A DNA stretch of 22,622 bases from Spirochaetaceae bacterium (GTDB lineage Bacteria > Spirochaetota > Spirochaetia > SZUA-6 > Bin103). Location of the stretch: positions 1 to 22,622 of the forward strand of contig JAPOQV010000410.1 in the NCBI GenBank assembly GCA_026710565.1. Reading direction: 5' to 3'. Both the position numbers and the translations under genes were made by a program. The notes beneath the pieces are model-generated. The model was given only the letters and a program-made list of their open reading frames with translations, ran no database searches and was not told the origin of the DNA. Below are positions 8,124 to 15,547 of this stretch, one piece after another. Positions within the stretch are counted from its first letter, which is position 1. Every line of letters starts with the position of its first letter.

Positions 8124-8884
8124 CGGCCGGCGCACAACCGGCGGTGACGGACCGCCCTTTCGCCGGCCAAGTGGCGCTGGTCACGGGCGCCGCGCGCCGC
8201 ACCGGCGCCGCCATCGCCGAGCACCTGACCGCCCGCGGCGCGGCGGTCGCCGTCCACTACCACACCAGCGCCGCCCCGGCACGCGAGCTGGTCGAGCGGC
8301 TGGGCGGTGACCGGGCCGGCTGTCACGCCGAGGCCGCCGACCTCACCGACCCGCCCAGCGTGTCGGCGATGGTGGAGCGCATCGTCGAGCGCAGCGGCCG
8401 CATCGACCTGCTGGTGAACAACGTCGGCACCTTCCAGGTGAAGCCCATCGAGCGGGTAGAGCCCGCGGAGTGGGACCGCGCCGTGCGCACCGCGGTCACC
8501 GCCGCCTTCCTGGTCTGCCGGGCGGTGCTGCCGCACATGCGCCGCCACGGCTACGGTCGCATCGTCAGCATCGCCGACTCCGCAGCGGACAAGCTGTCGC
8601 CGCAGCCCACGCTGGCGCCGTACATGGTCGGCAAGACCGGCATCCTGATCCTGACCAGGAGCCTGGCCGCCGCGACCGCCGACTGCGACATCACCGTCAA
8701 CGCCGTGTCGCCCGGCATCATGGAGAACTCGGTGACCAAGCCTCCCGGCGGGCCGGCCGCCGTCCCGAAGGGCCGCTACGGAACCTACGCCGACCTCAAC
8801 GGCGCGATCGAGTTCTTCCTGCGCCGCGAGACCTCCTACATCACCGGCGAGAACCTCAAGGTTTCAGGCGGCTGGAACCTGTGA
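8120..8884 (+). CDS. Short-chain reductase, pteridine/dihydrofolate reductase-like (PTR1/FolM type)
   Basis: A 254-residue SDR enzyme. VTGAARRTGAA near residues 18-28 is the cofactor loop; the arginine pair resembles TGAAKR in PTR1 and TGGARR in FolM and suggests NADPH. NNVG follows in mid-protein, and the catalytic Tyr and Lys lie in APYMVGK. Before them the strand reads IVSIADS, placing an Asp where PTR1 has its catalytic Asp and most SDRs have Ser. The loop to Tyr is two residues longer than in PTR1. As the last gene of the folate operon it may reduce dihydrofolate or a dihydropterin, but a generic 3-oxoacyl reductase cannot be excluded. The GTG start overlaps the folK stop, and the stop lies 4 nt from the convergent permease gene. 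Confidence 0.8.
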   Translation: MTAGAQPAVTDRPFAGQVALVTGAARRTGAAIAEHLTARGAAVAVHYHTSAAPARELVERLGGDRAGCHAEAADLTDPPSVSAMVERIVERSGRIDLLVNNVGTFQVKPIERVEPAEWDRAVRTAVTAAFLVCRAVLPHMRRHGYGRIVSIADSAADKLSPQPTLAPYMVGKTGILILTRSLAAATADCDITVNAVSPGIMENSVTKPPGGPAAVPKGRYGTYADLNGAIEFFLRRETSYITGENLKVSGGWNL

Positions 8885-8888
8885 GCCA

Positions 8889-9713
8889 CTATCCCTTCAA
8901 GGCGCCGCTGACAAGACCGGATTGAATGTGCCGCTGCAGAAACAGATAGAGAACCATGATCGGTACGACGACCAGTGCCAGAGTTGCCAATATCAGGTTC
9001 CACTGTAGCGCATACCGCCCGGCATACTGCACGACCGAGAGTTGCAGCGTCATCAGCCTTGGCTCCTGAAGCAAGAGCAGCGACAGGATGAAATCGTTCC
9101 AGATCCCCAGTGCGTTGATCATGACGGCAGTGACCGTCACCGGCTTGACCAACGGGAACACGACAAAGAAAAAGGTGCGGATCACCCCGGCTCCCTCTAT
9201 CGAAGACGCCTCCTCGAGCTCGATCGGAATCTGCACGAAGAACCCTCGATACAGATAGATCGTGAAAGGGCTCAACAACGCAGCCGCCACGATGATGAAT
9301 CCGAACCTCGAACCGAGAAGACCGACCCCTCCGACCACCTGAACGAGCGGAATCATGATCGTCTGAAAGGGAAGCATCATCGAAACGACGAAGAAGAGGA
9401 GCAACCACGTCGTGAGACGTGACTTCGACCGCGCGATGCGGTAAGCAGCCATCGCCGAAAACACGACCACCAGCGCCACGCCACCACAGGTGACGATCAC
9501 CGTATTTGCCAGTGCGCGGAAATAGCGCATGTTCTTCCAGGCGAGAGCGTAGTTCTCGATGTTGACCGCTTTGGGCAACGCAAGGAACGAATCGAACATC
9601 TCCGCCTGAGACTTGAGCGTATTGATCAGAAGAAAGAATACGGGCACGAAGAAGATCAGGCCGACGACGAGAGCCGCCGATTCCAGACCGGCTCTCCGCA
9701 TCGCCCTGATCAC
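8889..9713 (-). CDS. Sugar ABC transporter permease, MalG-like (CUT1)
   Basis: Inner-membrane permease of a carbohydrate importer; 274 residues, the normal length for this family. It has about six hydrophobic segments, the first at residues 10-30. The EAA loop that docks on the ATPase reads ELEEASSIEGAG followed by FFFVVFPLVKP. Start GTG 9713 is chosen because it overlaps the stop of the other permease by 4 nt and has AAAGAGAT about 8 nt upstream; ATG 9701 is the alternative. The protein ends SGLVSGALKG, as many MalG homologues do (VAGLTAGAVKG type). It is the last gene of the operon, convergent with the reductase gene. Confidence 0.93.
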   Translation of the reverse strand: MIRAMRRAGLESAALVVGLIFFVPVFFLLINTLKSQAEMFDSFLALPKAVNIENYALAWKNMRYFRALANTVIVTCGGVALVVVFSAMAAYRIARSKSRLTTWLLLFFVVSMMLPFQTIMIPLVQVVGGVGLLGSRFGFIIVAAALLSPFTIYLYRGFFVQIPIELEEASSIEGAGVIRTFFFVVFPLVKPVTVTAVMINALGIWNDFILSLLLLQEPRLMTLQLSVVQYAGRYALQWNLILATLALVVVPIMVLYLFLQRHIQSGLVSGALKG

Positions 9714-10594
9714 GTGTGAATCTCTTTCGATCTCAGGTACTTCAACTGAATCGCCGTCACGACGAGAATCATCACCGCGAACAGGATCGCCTTCGCGGAT
9801 CCGGCTCCATACCGGAAGGCCTGCAGCCCGTCCGCAAAGATATTGTAGGCGATGGACTGACTCGCCTTCCCCGGACCTCCGCCTGTAAGGGTGAACACGA
9901 GATCGAACACCTTGAGTGACCCCGTCGTGGTGATGAAGATCGACGCTATGAATGCCGGAACCAGAAAGGGGATCGTCAGCCGGGTGAGCCGCTGAAACGA
10001 CGAAGCGCCATCGATGGTCATCGCGGCGCGCAGGTCTTCCGGCACCTCCTGCAGACCGGCCAGGTAGATGATCATCACGAACCCGACGCTTCTCCAGAGC
10101 TCCGGTATGAGAACGACCAGCACGATGCCGTCTGACAGGATCAGCAGCGTCTGTTCCAGGAAGCCGATGTGTAACAGCCGGCCGACATCCGGAACGATCG
10201 TCCTGTACAGAAACCTCCATAGAAAACCGACGACGATCATGCTGATGACGTTCGGCATGAATATGAGCGCACGCGCCACGTTCCTGACCCTGAGCTGCAG
10301 GTTCACCAGCAAAGCAAGCAGCAAGGCGAGCAGGTTCGTCCACATCACGGCCAAGACCGCAAACGAGAATGTGAACCCTACCGAGCGCTGAAAGTCCTCG
10401 TCGAACCTCAGGGCATCGACGTAGTTCGTGAATCCCACGAAGCTGAACGTCGTCTGCAGCCCGTCCCAGTCAGTCAGGGAGTACACGAAGCTCAGGACGA
10501 TGGGAAGGAAGAAGAACGTGCTGTACAGAACGAATATCGGCCCCACGAAGAAGGCGCTGATCGCGAGGTTTCTTGTTCCTCTGGTGATGGTCAT
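9710..10594 (-). CDS. Sugar ABC transporter permease, MalF/UgpA-like (CUT1)
   Basis: Partner inner-membrane permease, 294 residues with about six membrane segments, the first at residues 12-37. The EAA loop reads EDLRAAMTIDGASSFQ and continues into LTRLTIPFLVPAF. Together with the MalG-like subunit it forms the channel that receives sugar from the periplasmic binding protein. The start is ATG 10594; no strong ribosome binding site is visible, and the 122-nt leader contains a strong hairpin at 10619-10644. The stop overlaps the GTG of the next permease gene. No ATPase gene is present in the operon, so a shared MsiK/UgpC-type ATPase encoded elsewhere is likely. Confidence 0.93.
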   Translation of the reverse strand: MTITRGTRNLAISAFFVGPIFVLYSTFFFLPIVLSFVYSLTDWDGLQTTFSFVGFTNYVDALRFDEDFQRSVGFTFSFAVLAVMWTNLLALLLALLVNLQLRVRNVARALIFMPNVISMIVVGFLWRFLYRTIVPDVGRLLHIGFLEQTLLILSDGIVLVVLIPELWRSVGFVMIIYLAGLQEVPEDLRAAMTIDGASSFQRLTRLTIPFLVPAFIASIFITTTGSLKVFDLVFTLTGGGPGKASQSIAYNIFADGLQAFRYGAGSAKAILFAVMILVVTAIQLKYLRSKEIHT

Positions 10595-10618
10595 CGCTGG
10601 AAGGGAAACGATCGACGG

Positions 10619-10644
10619 CTGGCGGCGGCCGGTGCCGCCACCAG
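10619..10644 (-). promoter_or_regulatory. Strong hairpin between binding-protein and permease genes
   Basis: On the minus strand CTGGTGGCGGC and GCCGCCGCCAG form an 11-bp stem with one G-U pair and a 4-nt loop. It lies 72 nt after the binding-protein stop and 25 nt before the first permease start. There is no adjacent T-run, so it is more likely a 3'-end stabiliser or partial attenuator that raises binding-protein levels over permease levels, as in other binding-protein operons. Confidence 0.6.
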
Positions 10645-10716
10645 CTACTCCGCGCTACGCAACCGCCTGCGGGAACGTTTCATTACCCTGGCGTTGCTCA
10701 GCGCAGGATTCGTGCG

Positions 10717-11949
10717 CTACTTGAACCAGTGCTCGTAGACGCCGCGTATCGCTTCTTCGGCTGAGATTTCTCCAAGGAAATACTGCTGCATGATCGCACT
10801 TCCCTCGGCGCGGCCGGCCTCGCTCATGAGCACTTGCGACCACGGAACGATGGCGCCGGCTTCCTTGTATCCCAGGACATCTTCCGCGGCGGGCAGCAGC
10901 GGCACGTCGACACCCGTCACGACCGGAATCTCCCTGAACAGCTCGCTGTACACGGTGTTGCCTTCGACGGAGGTGAGCCAGTCGAGAAACCGAATGGCTT
11001 CGTCCCGATGCTCGGTCTGTGTCCCGACGCCCAAGCTTACCCCGATGTTCGCCGACAGCCTGGCATCTTCGGGGTTCTCCGAATAGGGAACGGCCGCGTA
11101 GCGCATGTTGACGTCCGGGTTCAGTCCCAGTACGTGGTTGAGCGCCCACGTGCCCATCTGGATCATCGCTACCTGCTCGGTTGCGAAGTGGTTGATGAAG
11201 GTACCGTAATCGCTGCCTTGCGATTCATCGAGCGAGTTGTCGAACTGCAGGTCGAGGGCCTTCATGGCCACCAGGTGCTCTTGAAGCAGGATGTCCCCGG
11301 TTGCGCCATCATTCGCGAACTGAAAGACATCAGGCTGGACGGACGCGATAGCCGTGTAGAACATCTGTCCGTGAGTCCAGGACTCCAGTCCCGCTACGCT
11401 GAAGGGAGTGAACCCGGCGGCGCGCAGCTTGTCGACGGCGTCTTCAAGTCCGCTGACCGTTGTGGGAAATTCGTCGATACCAGCCTGATCGAACATGTCC
11501 TTGTTGTACATTATCCCCATGGCTGCGAAATTGGTCGGCACACCGTAGATGTTTCCGTCCGGGGCAGTCATCTGCGGAAGGACGGCTGCGTCGAAGTGAC
11601 CGATGAGGGGCAGATCCTTCAGATTCACCATGTGCCCTGCCTTCCCCAGATCATAGAGACCCCGGTACTCTCCCATGACGATATCCGGCATCGTGTTGGA
11701 GGCGATGCGGGCCATCAAGCTACCGAAGAAGTCCGCCGCGGGAATGATCGTCTCCACGGTGACATTTGGATGCAGCTCCTTGTAGGCATCGCTCAAAGCC
11801 TGGAACTCCGCAGGCCGGGAATCGTAGACATACATGACCATGTCTACCTGTTCGGACTCGGCTTCCGGACTTGCAAGGACCGCGAACGGAAGCATGCTGC
11901 ATACAACGAACAATACGAAGAACAATAGGGTTCTCTTGGAGACCGACAT
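10717..11949 (-). CDS. Extracellular sugar-binding protein of ABC transporter (family 1)
   Basis: Periplasmic or surface solute-binding protein, 410 residues, typical of the UgpB/MalE-like family. Residues 1-26 are a signal peptide: SKRTLLFFVLFVVCSMLPF and a cut likely after VLA. There is no lipobox cysteine at that point. ELHPNVTVE, MPDIVMGEY, YGVPTNFAAMGIMYNKDMF and MIQMGTWAL are standard family landmarks. Start ATG 11949 is preferred over the TTG six bases upstream because AGGAGGAG lies 6 nt before the ATG and would abut the TTG. It is the first gene of the importer operon. The substrate is unknown; the divergent GH127 gene suggests an arabinose-containing oligosaccharide. Confidence 0.95.
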   Translation of the reverse strand: MSVSKRTLLFFVLFVVCSMLPFAVLASPEAESEQVDMVMYVYDSRPAEFQALSDAYKELHPNVTVETIIPAADFFGSLMARIASNTMPDIVMGEYRGLYDLGKAGHMVNLKDLPLIGHFDAAVLPQMTAPDGNIYGVPTNFAAMGIMYNKDMFDQAGIDEFPTTVSGLEDAVDKLRAAGFTPFSVAGLESWTHGQMFYTAIASVQPDVFQFANDGATGDILLQEHLVAMKALDLQFDNSLDESQGSDYGTFINHFATEQVAMIQMGTWALNHVLGLNPDVNMRYAAVPYSENPEDARLSANIGVSLGVGTQTEHRDEAIRFLDWLTSVEGNTVYSELFREIPVVTGVDVPLLPAAEDVLGYKEAGAIVPWSQVLMSEAGRAEGSAIMQQYFLGEISAEEAIRGVYEHWFK

Positions 11950-11955
11950 CGACAA

Positions 11956-11963
11956 CTCCTCCT
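11956..11963 (-). promoter_or_regulatory. Ribosome binding site of the sugar-binding protein gene
   Basis: The minus strand reads AGGAGGAG, ending 6 nt before ATG 11949. It is among the strongest Shine-Dalgarno matches in the window and decides the start over the TTG at 11955. Confidence 0.8.
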
Positions 11964-11967
11964 AACG

Positions 11968-12014
11968 GTGGAAAGCAGAATTCCACGACAGTCATGGTCG
12001 CATTGCTGACGTGG
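11968..12014. promoter_or_regulatory. Leader hairpin and candidate operator upstream of the sugar-binding protein
   Basis: GTGGAA (11968-11973) and TTCCAC (11981-11986) can fold into a 6-bp hairpin with a 7-nt loop, just upstream of the ribosome binding site. Partly overlapping it is an interrupted dyad: CCACG-A-CAG (11983-11991) and CTG-A-CGTGG (12006-12014), 14 nt apart with one central mismatch per arm. The dyad lies in the transcribed leader, where a repressor could act as a roadblock. No regulator gene is adjacent, so the role is unproven. Confidence 0.35.
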
Positions 12015-12041
12015 TCCCAGTCCTATGGCTGGTTGAGGAGC

Positions 12042-12071
12042 AGATTAGGGTGCGATTCGCAGATCTGTCAA
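12042..12071 (-). promoter_or_regulatory. Promoter of the sugar ABC importer operon
   Basis: On the minus strand a perfect TTGACA (12071-12066) is followed after 18 nt by TAATCT (12047-12042). Transcription would start near 12035 and leave a leader of about 85 nt before the binding-protein ATG. The -35 is excellent and the -10 is moderate. Confidence 0.55.
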
Positions 12072-12151
12072 CCTGCGGGTCGCTCGGATAGGGCGATCCG
12101 GGGAGATACCTCCGTGCTTGGCGCGGATGCAGCGTTCGGCGGTCCGCCTCG

Positions 12152-12176
12152 GCGCGCCAACTGCCAGTTGGCGCGC
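12152..12176. promoter_or_regulatory. Perfect 11-bp inverted repeat upstream of the GH127 gene
   Basis: GCGCGCCAACT and AGTTGGCGCGC are separated by GCC. The repeat sits 46 nt before the GH127 start and about 80 nt upstream of the importer -35. It could be an operator for one or both divergent operons, or a leader hairpin of the GH127 message. There is no T-run, so a terminator is unlikely. Confidence 0.5.
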
Positions 12177-12221
12177 GTACCTTGTCGCCAGGAGTGGTGC
12201 CGGGTACCTTCCCGATCGATC

Positions 12222-14108
12222 ATGAACGCGTTCCCTGCGACCGAAGTCGCGTTGAGGGCCGGGATATGGGCCACGCGCGCAGCCGTCAACGCCGACCGGA
12301 CCGTCCCCTATTGCCTGTCGCGATGCGAGGAAACGGGGCGCCTGCGCAACTTCGATGCTGCGGCCGCCGCGGATCGCTCGCTGTTCGCAGGCCTTCACTT
12401 CAACGACTCCGACGTCTTCAAGGCGCTGGAGGGAGTCGCCACGGTGCTTGCGCAGAAGCGGGATCCCGACCTCGAACGCCAGGCGGACGAGCTGATCGCG
12501 CGGATCGCGGCGGCGCAGGAACCTGACGGCTACCTGTACACGATTCGAACGTCCGGGGCGCACGGCGAGAGCGAGGCCGCGGGCCCCGAACGCTGGTCAA
12601 ATCTGCGACAGGGCCACGAGCTGTACAACGTCGGACATCTCTACGAGGCGGCGGTCGCGTATGCCGATGCAACGGGCAAGGACGACCTCCTCGCGGTGGC
12701 GACGAAGAGCGCCGACTTCGTGGCCGATACCTTCGGTCCGGACGCGCTGGTGGGCGTGCCCGGCCACCAGGAGATCGAGATCGGCCTGATGCGGCTGGCG
12801 CGGAAGACGGGGCGGGGCCGGTACGCCGAGCTTGCCCGCTTCTTTCTCGGCGCCAGGGGCAGGGCGGGGAGGGGCGACTCCGGTGGCCCCGACGGCAGCG
12901 GCCCGACCGACAACGCTGCATACACACAGGACCACGTCCCGGTGCTGGAGCAGACCGAGGCGGTGGGACACGCGGTCCGCGCCGGGTACCTGTACACCGC
13001 TATGACGGAGATCGCGCTCGCCGCGGATGGCGGGTCCGATGCTGACGAGTACGCCACCACGGTGCTGCGCCTGTGGCACGACGTCGTGGGACGGAAGCTG
13101 TACCTCACCGGCGGCATCGGAGCCCGCCCGGAGATCGAGGGCTTCGGAGCACCCTACGAGCTGCCCAACGACACCGCCTACGCGGAGACCTGCGCTTCCA
13201 TCGCGCTGGTCCTGTGGGCGCGCCGACTCTTTCTCCTGACCGGCAGCGCGGATCACTACGACGTGCTTGAGCGAACGCTCTACAACGGATTGCTCGCTGG
13301 GGTCGCGCTCGGCGGCACCGACTTCTTCTACGCGAATCCGCTCGAATCCGACGGCGTTGCGGGCTTCAACATCGGCTCGGCGGAACGCCAGCCGTGGTTC
13401 GAGTGCTCCTGCTGCCCCACCAACGTGGCCCGGTTCATCAGCACCGTGGGCTCCTACATCTTCGCCACGAACGAAGACTGCATATACGTGAATCTCTACA
13501 TTCCTTCTGAGGCAACCGTCGCGGTTGCCGGGGCGGAGCTGCAGCTCACCCTCGCCACGGCGTACCCCTGGAACGGAAGCGTTTCGCTCACCGTCCAGGC
13601 GGAGACGCCTGTTCGGGCTGCCGTCCGGCTCAGACTGCCGGGCTGGGCACGAGGACGGCCGGTCCCCTCGGACCTCTACCGGTACCGCGACGCCAACGCC
13701 GATCGTCTCGAGGTCGCCGTCAACGGCGAAGCGGTCACTCCGCCGGTCACCGATGCAGGCTACGTGGAGATCACGCGGGAGTGGCGCTCCGGCGACGAGG
13801 TCACGCTCGGGCTGCCGATGCCGGTCAGATTCGTGGAGGCCGACGACCGAGTGGAGGCCGACCGCGGCAAGGTCGCGCTCGAGCGCGGTCCGCTGGTCTA
13901 CTGCCTCGAACAGGCCGACAACGGCCGAGACGTGCGCCAGCTCACCCTGACCACGCCCGCGGAGTGGCGAACCGAGCCGCGGCCCGACCTGCTCGGCGGC
14001 ATCACGGTCCTGACGAACGGCGCGCTGACCGCGGTGCCCTACTTCGCCTGGGGTCATCGCGGGGCCGGGAGCATGGCGGTGTGGTTGCGGGCGGCGGCGA
14101 GTCGATGA
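12222..14108 (+). CDS. GH127 glycosidase (DUF1680; beta-L-arabinofuranosidase family)
   Basis: Releases terminal beta-L-arabinofuranose or related sugars from glycans. 628 residues. The zinc-cysteine active site of HypBA1 from Bifidobacterium is fully conserved: Glu322 and Cys324 in YAETCAS, and Cys397/Cys398 in CSCCPTN. The acid/base glutamate is Glu306 in IEGFG, exactly 16 residues before the zinc glutamate, as in HypBA1 (E322/E338). The N-terminal part is an alpha-barrel and the part after about residue 420 is beta-sandwich. No signal peptide is visible, so hydrolysis is probably cytoplasmic, after import. Start ATG 12222 puts the family's N-terminal motif at residue 10; no clear ribosome binding site is seen. 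It is divergent from the ABC importer, and its stop overlaps the dioxygenase start (ATGA). Confidence 0.92.
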   Translation: MNAFPATEVALRAGIWATRAAVNADRTVPYCLSRCEETGRLRNFDAAAAADRSLFAGLHFNDSDVFKALEGVATVLAQKRDPDLERQADELIARIAAAQEPDGYLYTIRTSGAHGESEAAGPERWSNLRQGHELYNVGHLYEAAVAYADATGKDDLLAVATKSADFVADTFGPDALVGVPGHQEIEIGLMRLARKTGRGRYAELARFFLGARGRAGRGDSGGPDGSGPTDNAAYTQDHVPVLEQTEAVGHAVRAGYLYTAMTEIALAADGGSDADEYATTVLRLWHDVVGRKLYLTGGIGARPEIEGFGAPYELPNDTAYAETCASIALVLWARRLFLLTGSADHYDVLERTLYNGLLAGVALGGTDFFYANPLESDGVAGFNIGSAERQPWFECSCCPTNVARFISTVGSYIFATNEDCIYVNLYIPSEATVAVAGAELQLTLATAYPWNGSVSLTVQAETPVRAAVRLRLPGWARGRPVPSDLYRYRDANADRLEVAVNGEAVTPPVTDAGYVEITREWRSGDEVTLGLPMPVRFVEADDRVEADRGKVALERGPLVYCLEQADNGRDVRQLTLTTPAEWRTEPRPDLLGGITVLTNGALTAVPYFAWGHRGAGSMAVWLRAAASR

Positions 14109-14974
14109 CGGTCGCGAGGTTCGATACGGCGCAGGCCTCGGGAGACGAGCTGCGGCGATCCTATGTCGAGAGCGGGTACGTGCTGGTCACCGACCTGGTG
14201 GACGGGGCCGACCGCGCCGCGATCAGGCGTGATCTGCGGAGGATCAATCGGGGCGACTACTCGCGCTCGCCGATCGAGGGGGTGATCTGGCGCGACCGGA
14301 TCGAGCCGGTCGACTGGCCCGAGGATGAGGAACGGCTCATCGGCCGCCACATGTACCTGGGGCAGCCGCACGTCTACAGCGCGGTCGTCCGCGCCGCCAT
14401 GACCCATACCGGCATCTGCCGTGTCCTGGACCACGTCGTCGGCGCCTACGTGCCATTCTGGGATGGCGCCTACAAGTGCCTGCAGAGCATGTTCGTGGTA
14501 AAGCCTCCCGGCGGCAACGGCAGCCCGTGGCACCAGGACGAGCACCCCATCCCGACGCGCGACCGCTCCCTGACCGGTGTGGGGATCGCGCTGGCCGACG
14601 CGACGGTGGAGAACGGATGCCTGTGGATCCTGCCGGACAGCCACAAGTCCGGGGTCATCTACGAGCGCTACGCCCACGACCTGCCGGACGTCGACAGCAA
14701 TGCGATCGCGCGTGGCTTCGACGAGGCCGGAGCCGTCCCGATCGAGATGACCGCCGGCAGCGTCCTGTTCTTCAGCGGCTACCTGCTGCACAGCTCGCAC
14801 AAGAACCGGAGCGACACGTACCGCCCGGCCCTCACCTTCCACTACTGCAGCGCGTCGACGTGGCTGACCTGGGGCGGCGAGCGGAACTTCCGCGGCGTCG
14901 TGCAGGTACGCGGGGAGGATCCCTACGCCGATCTGGGGTACACCACGCCGCAGCCCTGGGTGAAGGAGCGATAG
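14105..14974 (+). CDS. Phytanoyl-CoA dioxygenase (PhyH) family oxygenase
   Basis: Non-haem iron, 2-oxoglutarate-dependent oxygenase; 289 residues. The iron ligands are His143 and Asp145 in PWHQDEH and His229 in GYLLHSSHKN. Arg240 in TYRPALTFHY is placed to bind the 2-oxoglutarate carboxylate. WILPDSHKSG (174-183) is a family landmark. The substrate is unknown, because PhyH enzymes act on very diverse small molecules. The ATGA overlap with the GH127 gene implies coupled translation and a linked role, for example oxidising or demodifying a sugar or aglycone. The stop codon TAG is the first three bases of the inverted-repeat element that follows, so the natural C-terminus may have been altered. 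Confidence 0.9.
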   Translation: MTVARFDTAQASGDELRRSYVESGYVLVTDLVDGADRAAIRRDLRRINRGDYSRSPIEGVIWRDRIEPVDWPEDEERLIGRHMYLGQPHVYSAVVRAAMTHTGICRVLDHVVGAYVPFWDGAYKCLQSMFVVKPPGGNGSPWHQDEHPIPTRDRSLTGVGIALADATVENGCLWILPDSHKSGVIYERYAHDLPDVDSNAIARGFDEAGAVPIEMTAGSVLFFSGYLLHSSHKNRSDTYRPALTFHYCSASTWLTWGGERNFRGVVQVRGEDPYADLGYTTPQPWVKER

Positions 14975-15047
14975 TACCCCATCAAACTGCTTGAAGCCCG
15001 CGTAGCCACCTAATGTCGCCCGTCGACATCAGTTTGATGGGGTACTA
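14972..15047. repeat. 76-bp element with perfect 18-bp terminal inverted repeats (MITE-like)
   Basis: TAGTACCCCATCAAACTG (14972-14989) and its exact reverse complement (15030-15047) flank a 40-nt centre. Within the centre ATGTCG (15013-15018) and CGACAT (15024-15029) form a second hairpin that abuts the right arm. The long centre is unlike an intrinsic terminator, whose loops are short. It looks like a miniature transposable element or a structured palindromic repeat. No second copy exists in this window and no target duplication is clear. Confidence 0.6.
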
Positions 15048-15055
15048 GTCAGGGG

Positions 15056-15085
15056 TTGACGGACTCGGGCGTACGGGTGAAGAAT
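15056..15085 (+). promoter_or_regulatory. Candidate promoter of the flgM-like gene
   Basis: TTGACG (15056-15061) and AAGAAT (15080-15085) are spaced 18 nt. This predicts a leader of about 97 nt before ATG 15190. It resembles a housekeeping promoter rather than a sigma-28 flagellar promoter. Confidence 0.45.
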
Positions 15086-15176
15086 GACTCCGGTCGGCTG
15101 CCATGGTGGCCGGCTCGCCTCAAGGGAGGGGGAGGCCGCAGAACAGTGCAGTGACCTGCGACGGCAGGACACTTGG

Positions 15177-15182
15177 AAGGAG
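15177..15182 (+). promoter_or_regulatory. Ribosome binding site of the flgM-like gene
   Basis: AAGGAG ends 7 nt before ATG 15190. It fixes the start and excludes the upstream extension of the frame to 15103. Confidence 0.75.
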
Positions 15183-15189
15183 CACTCAG

Positions 15190-15474
15190 ATGGCCGCTGA
15201 CCCCCTCGGACCAATCGATCTGGTCGCCAGTCTCAAGGACATCGACCGGCCGTTACCCGCCCAGCCGGCGGACATCGCCGCTTCGGTCGACCCCTCGACC
15301 GAAGCCCGCGTGGTCGCGGAGCTTGACGCCGCCATGCAGGTCGCCAACGACTACGCGGAAGTCCGCGCGGACCTGGTCGCCGACGTCAAGGCGAAGCTGC
15401 AGGATCCCGACTACCTGAACGCCAGGGTCATCGAGCGGATCGCCGAGCGCATCCAGGGTCCGTTCGGGCCCTGA
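15190..15474 (+). CDS. flgM: FlgM-like anti-sigma-28 factor (spirochaete type)
   Basis: A 94-residue soluble protein. The N-terminus carries LGPIDLVASL and the middle STEARVVAEL. The C-terminal half DYAEVRADLVADVKAKL, then QDPDYLNARVIERIAERI, fits the FlgM pattern: a helix with VR..(K/L)V, a (D/G)xY turn, and a last helix with IA..I. FlgM holds sigma-28 (FliA) inactive until the flagellar hook is finished. I recall spirochaete FlgM proteins with this same N-terminal Leu-Gly-Pro-Ile-Asp and C-terminal layout, but I could not align them. It is monocistronic by appearance, with its own promoter and a possible terminator hairpin. No other flagellar gene is in the window. Confidence 0.68.
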   Translation: MAADPLGPIDLVASLKDIDRPLPAQPADIAASVDPSTEARVVAELDAAMQVANDYAEVRADLVADVKAKLQDPDYLNARVIERIAERIQGPFGP

Positions 15475-15547
15475 AGCGGGCGCTGGCGGGGAACGGATTC
15501 GCATCCTTCCGTCCGCCCCTCGCGCTGGCGCCATCCCTTCGTAACCC

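Noticed and set aside
9710..10343. Extension of the MalG-like frame upstream to 10343
   Set aside because: The extra part lies inside the MalF-like gene in another frame; the overlapping GTG at 9713 gives the normal family length.
12597..14057. Antisense frame of 486 codons opposite GH127
   Set aside because: The GH127 active-site residues are on the plus strand; the antisense translation has no family features.
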